Shown here piece by piece: positions 21,202 to 30,421 of a DNA stretch of 64,000 nt. Position 1 is the stretch's first letter, and each line of letters starts with the position of its first letter. The stretch lies in NCBI GenBank assembly GCA_946122785.1, contig CAMGYJ010000006.1, positions 68,635,676 through 68,699,675 on the forward strand, given 5' to 3'. This DNA comes from Linum tenue. Taxonomy: Eukaryota; Streptophyta; Magnoliopsida; Malpighiales; Linaceae. Below the pieces are notes generated by a model. The model saw only the letters and a list, made by a program, of their open reading frames with translations, was not told the DNA's origin and searched no databases. The position numbers and the translations under genes are program-made.

Positions 21202-22683
21202 GGGTTAATGCTACATTTGGTCACTGTGATTACTAAATTGTGTCAAGTTTAGTCAGTAGAAAAAATTCATATCAAATTTGGTCACTCTAATTACTGAAAT
21301 AGGTCACGTTTAGTCACTCTCCGTTAGTCTCCGTCCAACTCCGTTAAGGAAGTCCGTTATGTGCTGACGTGGCTAACGGGAGCGCCTAGTCAGCACCATT
21401 TTGGGTCAGAAATGGTCAAACCTGACCCGCCACGTCACTAAACCCGCCATGTCATACACTCAACCCAAACCAAAACCAAACCCTCACCCACTGTACAAAA
21501 CAAGATTGGAAAATCGATCGGGTTATTGGCCATTTCAGACCAAAACCCTTTCTCCTTCCTCGAATCAATTCCCCCACCAAAAAATCCCCAAATTCATCAT
21601 AAAAAATCTCATTCAATTGACCTTGCATCTTCTGCACTCATACAAAGAGATTGATTAAGGGAGAGGGAGAGTGAGGTCTGTCCTCTCGTTCAGCAAACAT
21701 GGAAGATGACAGGAGGGAAGAAGTAGATGAAGAGAGAACGGACCTCATAGTGAGTAATCCAGATGTCTACGCCGAGAGCTCACTGGTACTGATCCAACAT
21801 CCCCTTGCTTCTGCGCTCCCAACCAAACCACACAAACAAAAACAAAAGCAAAAATCCGACGCTCAGCTCAACGAGATTGAAAAATTGTGCTATCCAAGCT
21901 TGGATTGAAACTTCCGAGACGAAGACGAAGACTGATCAACTCGGATTCAGCTCGCTCTCATCTGGAATCGGGAATCTAGGGTTTCGGAGAGAGGAAGGGA
22001 GAGATTGAATGAAAGTAGAGGTGATGTAGACTGACGTGGCAGCGGGGTTGATGAACTCGTGGAGCTTGCCGGTGCTGGAGACTTTGGCGTCGCAGAGGAC
22101 GGTGAGCTCGTTGGCCTTCTTGAAGAGCCCTTTGCGGCGCTTATAGTAAGTCACCTACCAGTTCGTCGAGTTTTGGATACTCTTAATCTGGATCTTCCAT
22201 CGAGCTATCGCCAGCTTGCTTCAATCGAACGTACGTGCTTCTAGGGATTCCGGTTTTTGACGAATTTGGGGATTTATTTGTGGGGGATTGATTCAAGAAA
22301 GGAGCAAAGCGAGGAAGGAGAAAGGGTTTTGGTCTGAAATGGCCACTAACCCGATCGATTTTCCAATCTTGTTTTGTTAAGTGGGTGAGAGTTTGGTTTT
22401 GGGTCGGGTTGAGTTAGTGGGTTGGGTGTATGACATGGCAGGTTTAGTGACGTGGCGGGTCGGGTTTGACTATTTCTGACCCAAAATGGTGCTGACTAGG
22501 CGCTCCCGTTAGCCACGTCAGCACATAACGGAGTCCCTTAACGGAGTTGGACGGAGACTAACGGAGAGTGACTAAACGTGACCCATTTCAGTAATTAGAG
22601 TGACCAAATTTGATATTAATTTTTTCTAGTGACTAAACTTGACACAATTTAGTAATCACAGTGACCAAATGTGGCATTAACCC
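21202..22683. mobile_element. Pack-MULE (Mutator-like, 1.48 kb) carrying captured gene fragments
   Basis: Long terminal inverted repeats: gggttaatgc followed by tacatttggtcactgtgatt on the left, mirrored at the right end (aatcacagtgaccaaatg .. gcattaaccc). The inverted homology runs about 290 bp on each side, to about 21490 and from about 22395. The TSD is ttaattatta at 21192-21201 and 22684-22693. The empty site is preserved in repeat copy 2 (aaattaatcattatttaaa near 23370), which supports the borders. Between the TIRs lies non-transposon sequence including a MADS-box fragment (22044-22196, minus). That is the definition of a Pack-MULE. No transposase is present. Confidence 0.9.
22044..22196 (-). 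pseudogene. Captured APETALA3/DEFICIENS-type MADS-domain fragment
   Basis: Minus-strand translation gives KIQIK, then QNSTN, an in-frame stop (TAG at 22155-22157), then [18 protein letters not shown] and [19 protein letters not shown] then follows directly. The [15 protein letters not shown] and KLHEFI(N/S)P combination is typical of AP3/DEF-lineage B-class floral MADS proteins. The stop replaces the RQ of the usual STNRQVTY, and the four residues normally between AKVS and SSTGKL are deleted. It is therefore a non-functional capture of first-exon sequence. Flanking DNA within the element (21690-21910) may derive from another gene, but I do not recognise it. Confidence 0.85.
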
Positions 22684-22756
22684 TTAATTATTATTTAAAA
22701 TTTTAAATATGAATTTCCTACGTGGCACCAACATTGGTGGTTGGATGGACTTCTCC

Positions 22757-23425
22757 AAATGCACACCATATTGCATAAACATCATGCCAGATTTTGGTAT
22801 AATAAAAACAACACTCATATTTATCAACAATAACTTGCTACATGTGATTAATCTTCTCTCCTTCTTTTCATAAATTAATAAAATATTTCATCATTATAAA
22901 AAAAAAACCTTGCTACACTGTGAACAACAACAATAACATCTTCATCACTTCAACCAACAACAACAAAAAAATAACGACTATCAATAATTCTTCTAACACA
23001 TACACAACAGAAGCCAACCTAGCTGATTTTCAACTCCAAATCGAACAAAAAAGAAGGTTACCAGGAAACAGAGGAGCGGAGTCAAATCGAGTAATCCACC
23101 AACCACTATTTCCACCTGTCGAGAGCCGTCGTTCGTCTTTCCTTTTACGACGACTTCACTGTTTTCATGGGTCACTTCTTGTAAAGCCCGGCCGTCGGCG
23201 CCTTCCAAATCCCCAGCACCGCCGCCTTCCAAAACATTGTTGCCGCCTCAGTCATTGTTTCAAGCTGGAAGAGGAGAAAGATGAAGGACGGAGCGGAGAG
23301 GAGGAAAGCCCGACGACCGTATAAAAAATTGAGGCCAGGGTAGGATAAAACAACCAAATATTTCAATTATTAAATTAATCATTATTTAAAATTTTAAATA
23401 TGAATTTCCTACATGGAATCAACGC
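22757..23425. repeat. Repeat copy 2 of the GRF-associated unit
   Basis: Starts caccatattgcataaacatc and ends near gaatttcctacatgg. It shares with copy 1 the caacaacaa tract and a minus-strand frame (22993-23232) starting MEGGGAGDLE and containing ALQEVTHENSEVVVKGKT; copy 1 reads MEGGGVGDLE at 20842-21048. It lacks the GRF zinc finger. I do not recognise the shared frame. Confidence 0.7.
22843..22908 (+). mobile_element. 66-bp retroposed tail insertion
   Basis: Copy 1 of the repeat reads gcttgctacactttg without interruption. In copy 2 the same site is duplicated (cttgctaca at 22834-22842 and 22909-22917) around an insertion ending in an A-tract. The TSD plus A-tail indicates a strongly 5'-truncated LINE or SINE copy. 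Confidence 0.75.
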
Positions 23426-23717
23426 TAGGTCAACCGTGACTTCTAATAGTCCACAGAGAATAGCGTAACACAAATGATGTTGACCGTCGATAAGTTGAAT
23501 TATTATTGTAAATATTGAAATTTTGGATACAAATGGCAAATTCGCTAGTTGGAAAAATGCATATATCTAGGAATTGTGGAAGTCCGAATCCTAGTTGGAA
23601 AACAGGTTTCCGAATCCTAATCGGGAGGAAACTAATAATGAGTTCCTTTCCTTTTCTGGAACATGAACGAAAGTAGCTATATAAACACAAACATGCCAAT
23701 TCCATTCCCCACCAACA

Positions 23718-23972
23718 ATGAACGAGGTCGACGGAGCTCCTAAGCTGGTGGCTCTAAAGGACGTCCTGCCGCCGCATCCGGCGAGCTTGAATCGGCGGCG
23801 GTACGTTAAAGTGAAAGAACCCATCTTCAGGAATGGCGCCAGGGTCTACTGGAAAGAAGAAGTGTCTCAAGAACAAGAACGGCGTGCTGCCGGCGATGAC
23901 GACCAAGACTATGCAGCGGTGGCGTGTCTCAGCGTTCTCTCCTTCATTCTTTCCATCGCTGGGGTTCTTTAG
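23718..23972 (+). CDS. Hypothetical 84-residue protein with C-terminal membrane segment
   Basis: MNEVDGAPKLVALKDVLPP at the N terminus, then a basic LNRRRYVKVKEP stretch, an acidic EEVSQEQERRAAGDDDQD region, and a hydrophobic end AVACLSVLSFILSIAGVL that could be a tail anchor or single membrane helix. A good TATA box (ctatataaac, about 23675-23684) lies about 35 bp upstream of the start codon, close for a plant transcript but usable. The coding part is GC-richer than its surroundings. I do not recognise the family. An alternative frame at 23833-24108 overlaps and is less likely. Confidence 0.45.
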   Translation: MNEVDGAPKLVALKDVLPPHPASLNRRRYVKVKEPIFRNGARVYWKEEVSQEQERRAAGDDDQDYAAVACLSVLSFILSIAGVL

Positions 23973-24632
23973 AGTAGCCGAGCCTCAGTTGGGCTGCGAG
24001 TTAAGGCTTTGTTTGCATATTATGTTCTTCTTTTTAGGACTGGAACGAACGATCAAGTCCCTGGTCTTTCTTTCGAATTTTTCTAGCCGTGAATACTTTT
24101 TCCGTTAGGTAAATTGTAAGCTCTGTAGTGTAGTCCTTATTTCTTGATAACGTTATGGAAGTTGTAATATTCTATCTAGCATCTACATTCTACTAATATC
24201 AAGATTAATTTTTTTTTTTTTTTAGTTTATGGATGAGTTTTGTTAGAACCAAGAGTTGTGATTGAGTTACTTAGACTAGTTTATCGTACAACATCAAATT
24301 ACCAATATTTTGTGTTATCATATTTTATGGTTCATTTGATCGTAGGTGAGTGCTTTGATTAACTTAGTATCACATGAGTTAATGGGTTGCTTAAAGAAAT
24401 CAAAAGAGAATTACAAAAGCCTAGCCAAATTGATCCCTACTTAATATCCTAGATTAAATTTGTATTCACGTTATAAATAGATATTATAGGCAATAATTAA
24501 CAATTAATTACGACAAGAATGATGCATAAGTTATATTTTCACCGATAATTTAAAATATTTTTTGTTGCTCGTACTTTTGCCAGTACGTTTATCGTGTTTA
24601 GTTACGTGAATGAAATATGAACAATGAATTAG
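23973..24632. other. 3' flank of the hypothetical gene and intergenic DNA
   Basis: No further coding frame seen. A T-tract at about 24210-24224 is the only notable simple sequence. Confidence 0.3.
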
Positions 24633-24734
24633 TCTAGTGATAATATCACTAATTTTGTTGGAGATCCCAAGTTCAAATTCTTTAAATAATACCTATAAAA
24701 CATAAAAGTAAATCTATATCATCCTTATAAAAAA
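24633..24734 (+). mobile_element. SINE-like short retroposon
   Basis: The head tctagtgataatatcac resembles a tRNA A-box region, and cccaagttcaaattc resembles a B box. The element ends ccttataaaaaa. It is flanked by gaattag at 24626-24632 and 24735-24741. Length about 100 bp. The pol III boxes are degenerate. Confidence 0.5.
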
Positions 24735-24952
24735 GAATTAGATGCACAAATAACACCAAATTTCATCTTTATTCTAAATTTTTATGATTCGGTGGATCGG
24801 TACTAGTTCCACATGATTTCATACTTCATATTCCACCTTCTTTTTCCCATAGTCATATATAGACTCATAGTCCACCTTCAAAGTAAGGGTGAAAGTTACA
24901 AAAGGCGCCAATTACATTCAATCAAAATTCACATACATTTATGATTTTATTA

Positions 24953-25587
24953 GGGTTAACAGAACTATGATTATATAATCAATTTTGATATGTGGTTTTA
25001 GAAATTAACATTATGACCTCAACTATGCAGTATATAGACTCGGTTGGCCCGACACATGGTTTGACTGTCGATTTGGACAGTTAAGATTGTTGACCGTTAG
25101 TTAACACGCCATGTCATTGCCTCGTCACTCTAAAAATTATTAAAAAAATCAAAATAAAAATCAAATTATTTTTCTAATTTATATTATTTATCATTTTCAA
25201 ATTAACCAAAAAATAAAATTTTAAATTTTAAAAATAATTTGATAATTTTTGGTTAATTTATAAAATTTATCATTTTCAAATCACCAAAAGAATAAAAAAA
25301 AATTAAATTTATTATATATTTTTTATAATTTGGTTAATTTGATAATGATAAATAATAGAGATTAGGAAAATAATATGATGTTTTAAATGATTTTTATGCT
25401 GACGAGGCAATGACATTGCGTGTTGATTAACTGTCAATGATGTTGACCGTCCAAATTGACAGTCAAAGCATGTGTCGGGCCAATTGAGTCTATATGTTGC
25501 ATAGTTGAGGCCAATATGTTAATTTCTGAAACCACGGGCCAAAGTTGATTATATGGTCATAGTTTGAGCCAAAATAAAGTATTAACC
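24953..25587. mobile_element. Mutator-like MITE with about 180-bp inverted repeats
   Basis: The left arm (gattatataatcaattttgat, tatagactcggttggcccga, cacgccatgtcattgcctcgtc) is mirrored in the right arm (gacgaggcaatgacattgcgtg, tcgggccaattgagtctata, ttgattatatggtcatag). The AT-rich middle is non-coding. The TSD is uncertain because a hAT element inserted exactly at the right border. Confidence 0.75.
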
Positions 25588-26354
25588 AGTGTTATTAAGA
25601 CCGACCCGAGCCGATCGGTCCGACCGGTAAAACCGACACCCGGACGCAAAACCGGCTCGGATTAATCTAAACACCATAGCGGGCAGAATGATCGATCGGT
25701 GAATGGTCGAAGCGATTAACAGCTCAACCCACTCGAACCGCCTGCCCGGTTTTTGGGGCCGACCGCCTGATATTAAAAAAATGATGTCGAAGGTCGCAGA
25801 CCTCCCCTGTGCTGCCGCTTTTTCGAGCTTCTTCGATCTCAGCTCGGCGACCCAGCGACAGACAAGGCATCGCTGGCAGCTTTGGTGAAGAACTAACGAA
25901 TGACACAGTGGGAATTCAATCAATACCCATTTTTTTACTTTTGCTTTGTTGTTGGACTTGGACTTTGGGGTTATTTCATAAGAGGAAAGGAGGAATGGGA
26001 GGTTGGGGAAAAGGCGGAACATAATAATTGAGCAAATGGAAGAGTTTCAGAACTGATGTGGAGGAAAGGAAGAGGAGGGGTTGGACTTTGGAGAGGGCGG
26101 CGCCTGTGCAAAGTTGATGGGAGGCAGGGTTTTTAATGGTCTTATATAATGTAAAATTACTTTACATGTAAAGTAAATTTCATTTTCCCTATTAAATTGT
26201 TAAGTTATTACTTACTTTTGATATTATTATTTATATAAGGTATCGGTTCACCAACGATTTTTTAATGATTTGATATCTGTTGGACCAATAAAGTACGAAC
26301 TGTTGATGTTATCGGTGCTGCTCCCGTGCCCCGGCTCGGTTATGACAACATTTG
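25588..26354. mobile_element. hAT-type non-autonomous element (767 bp)
   Basis: Perfect 8-bp TSD tattaacc at 25580-25587 and 26355-26362. The ends are diverged inverted repeats: agtgttattaagaccgaccc on the left, and the right end inverted reads caaatgttgtcataaccgag. The interior holds short frames without recognisable motifs. Confidence 0.75.
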
Positions 26355-26553
26355 TATTAACCGATTTAACTAACCGTTTGCCATTTTGGACGCTTTTGGG
26401 CTTCTACGTGGGCTATTTTTGGAGGTAATCAGAACAACAGAATAAGAGCCCAAGAGGAAGGCCCATTTTAATAGTAAACGACCCAACTTTATTGCGTGGA
26501 ATTCGATATTCCCCCACCGTCTCGTTTCGCCACCAAGAGGAAAGTGTCGACGA

Positions 26554-27066
26554 ATGACGACGATGAAGCTCCAGCGATGGCGGGATCTAGCCATCTCAAT
26601 GAACTGCTCATCTCGTACCGCCCCGTTTCTCAACCTGCGCCTTCTGCACGAAGGCCCTGACACCGTGGAGGAGCTCTTCGAGCGGCACACGGCGGAGAAG
26701 AAGCAGAAGAAGTCGTCAATCCTCGACGACGAGGAGGAAGAGCTCCTGAACCGGCGGCGGCTCACCAGCACGCGCCGGGAGGCGCTGCACCTGTACAGGG
26801 ACATCCTGAGAGCCACGCGATTCTTCGCGTGGCCGGACGCTCGCGGCGTGCCGTGGAGGGATGTCCTGAGAGAAAACGCGAGGAAGGAGTTCGAGGCGGC
26901 TCGGTTCGAGAAGGATCCGGAGATCGTGACGCGGCTGCTAATCAACGGCCGCGATGCCGTGGAATCGGCTCTGGAGAAGCTCGCCGAGAAGCAGCGGCAG
27001 CAGATTGAGAAGGAGCACGGCGGCGGAGATGGCGGTGGTGGTGGTGGTGGATACGGCCGATTCTAA
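26554..27066 (+). CDS. LYR-motif protein of the Complex1_LYR family (EMB1793-like)
   Basis: Single-exon frame of 170 residues. The LYR tripeptide is at residues 80-82 (REALHLYRDILRAT). It is followed by FFAWPD, then WRDVLRENARKEFE and ARFEKDPEIV..LLINGRDAV, the conserved helical core of a plant LYR family. A basic, Gln-rich helix and a Gly-rich tail (GGGDGGGGGGGYGRF) end the protein. The N-terminal 60 residues contain RRRL and KKQKK patches and may include a mitochondrial targeting segment. The start at 26554 is chosen as the first ATG; 26563 is also possible. Role by family: mitochondrial adaptor for acyl carrier protein or Fe-S assembly. From memory it corresponds to At1g76060 (EMB1793). 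Coding GC is far higher than the flanks. Confidence 0.85.
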   Translation: MTTMKLQRWRDLAISMNCSSRTAPFLNLRLLHEGPDTVEELFERHTAEKKQKKSSILDDEEEELLNRRRLTSTRREALHLYRDILRATRFFAWPDARGVPWRDVLRENARKEFEAARFEKDPEIVTRLLINGRDAVESALEKLAEKQRQQIEKEHGGGDGGGGGGGYGRF

Positions 27067-28899
27067 ATTCTGAGTACGGTTCTGATTCCGGTAAATTAGA
27101 GAGTCTTACTGTCTTTTTTAGGTCTGCAATTTGTTGTATTCTTCTCTTTTGGTATCTCTCTGTAAGCTATACATAGGAATGTGTTCTTTGTGGAGGTGAG
27201 TGACTTCTGTATGCCAATGGGTTCCAAAGTAACACACAAAGAGCTTCTAGCATTGCAGAATTGCTAATTTGATTTGCCTGTTTCGATATGATATTAGTAG
27301 CATCGAATTGGTGACGCTGGCTGCGGCATTCGAGGGTAGATTTGGTGAATTGTTCATTCTTCAATACACCAGGCTAATCATGTTGGAGTTGATTACAGTG
27401 ATTGAAGAACTAGTGTACTCTGCTGCAGAAGATTTTGGATCTCCGCCATATAATTTTGACTGTCTCCAAGAGATCGAGGAAGAGGAATGTGGCAAAGATT
27501 TTGGCAACAATGGTTGCTTGGTGATTCAGTTGGCATTGTGTTTGTGAGATAAAAAGCCAGAAGACTCATGGCTTTCGGTAATATGTCAAGCCGAATCCAG
27601 ACTAAGCTGGTGAGTGAGAATTGAAGAAGAGTGGTTGTTTCCATTTAGAAAATTCTGATTGTAGAGAACTGCAACTGCTAGTTCGCTACTGACATTTTTT
27701 ACAAAGGTGTCTCTCGAGGATTGCGGTTGAACAAAAGCTGTGCTTAAATGTCAGTGCCCTGGAGTTGTACTTTGGCAGCTACAGTTGTGGAGATTAATGA
27801 TATTGTTCACTCCTAGAGATATACTCCAGTTTCCAGCTTGTTTCGCATGGCGAGCTGTTGAATTGTGAGGGTTTCTGGCAATGGTGGAAGTCAGGCAGTT
27901 GAAGCTATATAAGGGAAATGGCTTAAAGTTGATGCTTGCATTTCCTGTTCTGATCATGTTGACAGCAGATCGTCTAGCGAATGACATTGGCCTTTAGGGA
28001 TCTTCTCATTTCCTAAGCTGCAGCACCATGGACTCTTCTCTGGTTTGGTGGAAGTGCTTTCTTGGAGGGTGGAGCATTTCTCTGCGAGCATTTCCTGGTT
28101 AGCCTTCTGAATTCAGACATTTGAGAGTCTTGTTTCTGTGTCGTTTCGTTCGCGCTGGTCTCTGCATTCCCAGTTGCCAAGGTGAACATCACTGCTGCGA
28201 CCTGCATGAACGAGAATACGTGGTAAGGTAGGCTTTCAGTCAAACCTATGGGTGATTTGTGTGGGTTCTGGAGCAGAAAGCCTGGTGCCATTAGACTAAC
28301 GTTCGCCCGGAAGAAGCAATCATTGCTTTGTTTACTTGCAGAAGGGTTAGTCATGGCTTTTGGTAAGCATAACAGACTACTGGTGCCATTAGTCTAACGT
28401 TGGCCCGGAAGAATCGAATCGGTGACTGGTATGCTTACCATTTTGCAGGTAGCTGTTCTATGATCAGGAGGGGACAAGTAGGGCAGCAGTATCTAACCAC
28501 TTCTCATCACTCATCTCTCATCAATTACGTATTCAGCACTAAATTTTTTCATATAATCATTCATGATTCATCCCCCCAAGATGGATCTCTCATTTGTTTA
28601 TCTAGAAAGGAGAAAGAAGAGAAACACAAATGGCGAGCAAGCTAAGAGAATATTCATGCGTAGGGTACATTAATTATTGTGACAGAATTGCCCACTATTT
28701 CATTAATTAGTGCCCCGGTAAACTAGTAGGGTAAATTGATTATTCCAACGCAAGTTAGGCAATTTTTCCCAATACGATCAGCTACTGGCTAGCCTCTCAA
28801 GAGTAGTGACTAAGCCCTCTCAGCCTTTAGGTCTGTACACACCAATCTGACAGTTAAAAAGTGGGAAGGATTTTTAAATTAATGACAAGTGTAGTTTGG
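27067..28899. other. 3' flank of the LYR gene and intergenic DNA
   Basis: Transcript tail of the LYR gene is expected in the first few hundred bases. A 34-bp imperfect direct repeat (ctggtgccattag.ctaacg and onward) occurs at 28282-28315 and 28380-28413. No convincing gene seen. Confidence 0.35.
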
Positions 28900-29460
28900 G
28901 TATTATGAAAATTTACGAAGTATACAAACCAGACTTACAAACAGTACAAAGCATACAAGCATACGAACAATACAAACTAGAGCGACAAAACATACAAACA
29001 ATACGAAACATACGAACTATACAAATAATACAAACTTGACCAACAAACATTACAAAATGTCACTACTTACAATGCGAAACAGTAACTTGTATTACAAATC
29101 AATGAATACAAATCACAACATAAAGTATACAAACTGGACAAACAAACATTACAAATTACAATGTATACAAATTAGTCATATAAACATTACAAATATCTTG
29201 TAAAAAAAACATTACAAATATAATAGATAAAAATGACAAAGTAGAATGATAAACGATACAAACCGAATGGATACAAAATCACAAAACATACTTACAAACA
29301 TTACAAAAGTGTTCGACAAACATCTCTCTCACTCACTCATTACAAACATAATAAATAAAAATGACAAAATAGAATGATAAATGATACAAACCGAATAGAT
29401 ACAAAATCACAAAACATACTTACAAACATTACAAAAGTGTTCGACAAACATATCTCTCTC
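28900..29460. repeat. tacaaac-rich low-complexity array with a 120-bp tandem duplication
   Basis: Dozens of short atacaaac/tacaaa motifs. Within it, a unit containing aaatgacaaa, gaatgataaa, gatacaaaccgaat and gtgttcgacaaacat occurs twice in tandem (about 29215-29333 and 29339-29452). Confidence 0.8.
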
Positions 29461-29502
29461 TCTCTCCCTCCCTCCCTCCCTCCCTCCCTCACACTCTCTC
29501 TC
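29452..29502. repeat. (CT)n / (CCCT)n microsatellite
   Basis: A run of ctctct, then repeated ccct units, then ctctct again. Confidence 0.9.
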
Positions 29503-29709
29503 TGACGCCTGTGGGACTCAAGAATGGAACGCCTGTGGGACTAAAGCCTATTCCCCTCTTCATATGTTGGCACTATCCTCTTCATAGTCCCCCTTTCATG
29601 TTTCTTATTCAGAAAGAAGAAAAAATGTTATCGTCAGTAAAGAATAGACGAGATACCATCAGTCCATCTTACTCACTTGAATCACCGGTAAATTTTCAGC
29701 ATTAACACA

Positions 29710-29957
29710 TAATAGGAATAGCTTCAATAGAATGATTCAGAGTTCTTGTAGAGTGGAACCATGCAATACCAGATGCGAGATATATCTTCTAAAGAACAAG
29801 GCTTTTTTCGAATAAGCCAATCTGTTTAGAATCCTGTAGGTCCACTCTTTTTCCTATTCAAAGATTAGCCCTTTGTCTTTGTGTTTGACATCGAGAATTC
29901 TTTGCAGATGAAGAGATGCCGAAGGGGCTTCTTACTTCCTAAACAGACCTCACGAAG
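29710..29957 (+). pseudogene. ycf2: Nuclear plastid DNA insertion: fragment of chloroplast ycf2
   Basis: Plus-strand translation reads NDSEFL*SGTMQYQ, then RDISSKEQGFFRISQ, then GPLFFLFKD, then ADEEMPKGLLTS. These match, in order, the C-terminal part of plastid Ycf2 as I know it (SEFLQSGTMQYQ, SSKEQGFFRISQ, DPLFFLFKDQPF, ADEEMSKGLLTSQTD). Several Gln or Trp codons have become stops, consistent with C-to-T or G-to-A decay after transfer to the nucleus. One frameshift is needed before the ADEEM part. It is about 250 bp and not functional. Confidence 0.88.
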
Positions 29958-30059
29958 GTTGTATAATCCCGGTCTAGTCTCCATTTACCAATGCTGAGTA
30001 TGTTACTATTATAACACACAACATAATTAGTTTAATCCACCTTTCTTACCATCCCAACT

Positions 30060-30420
30060 TCAACATATTGTCTTCAGGAAAGTCCATTCAACCCTATCAT
30101 AGACTTTGGTGATATCCAACTTTGCTGTCACAAACCCTTTCTTGTCTTCCTTCTTATTCTTTTATTGCGTGGAAGCATTTAAAAGCAACCACAACATTTT
30201 TCTTTTTGCGATGTTTCTGTCTGGTACAGTAGCGCTTTGCATGTCTGTCATCACAGTCTCAAAGATTTTTTCAATCATACACTTTGAATAGGATTTTGCA
30301 CATAACTTTGCATAAACTAATCGGTCTGAACTCTTTTGATCAGTTTGTGCTCTTTGTTTTTTGAGGAGCAGGGCTAGTAGGGTATGATATATAGATTGTC
30401 GGAATCACTCCTTGTAGAAA
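30060..30420 (-). pseudogene. LINE reverse-transcriptase fragment, antisense
   Basis: Minus-strand pieces read LQGVIPTIYIS, then KEFRPISLCKVMCKILFKV, then AKLDITKVYDRVEWTFLK. These are successive blocks of the LINE RT fingers/palm (compare DFRPIALCKVLYKILSKVL and AKLDIAKTYDRVEWAFLEG in the adjacent plus-strand LINE). The part between the FRPIS and AKLD blocks is deleted, and stops occur. It abuts the next LINE head to head. Confidence 0.75.
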
Positions 30421-30421
30421 A

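Noticed and set aside
25582..26022. 146-codon minus-strand frame in the hAT-type element as a possible transposase
   Set aside because: No hAT dimerisation or DDE motif; overlapping frames on both strands suggest chance openness.
28900..29460. CRISPR-like or regularly spaced repeat array
   Set aside because: Motif spacing is irregular, there are no unique spacers, and the genome is a plant.
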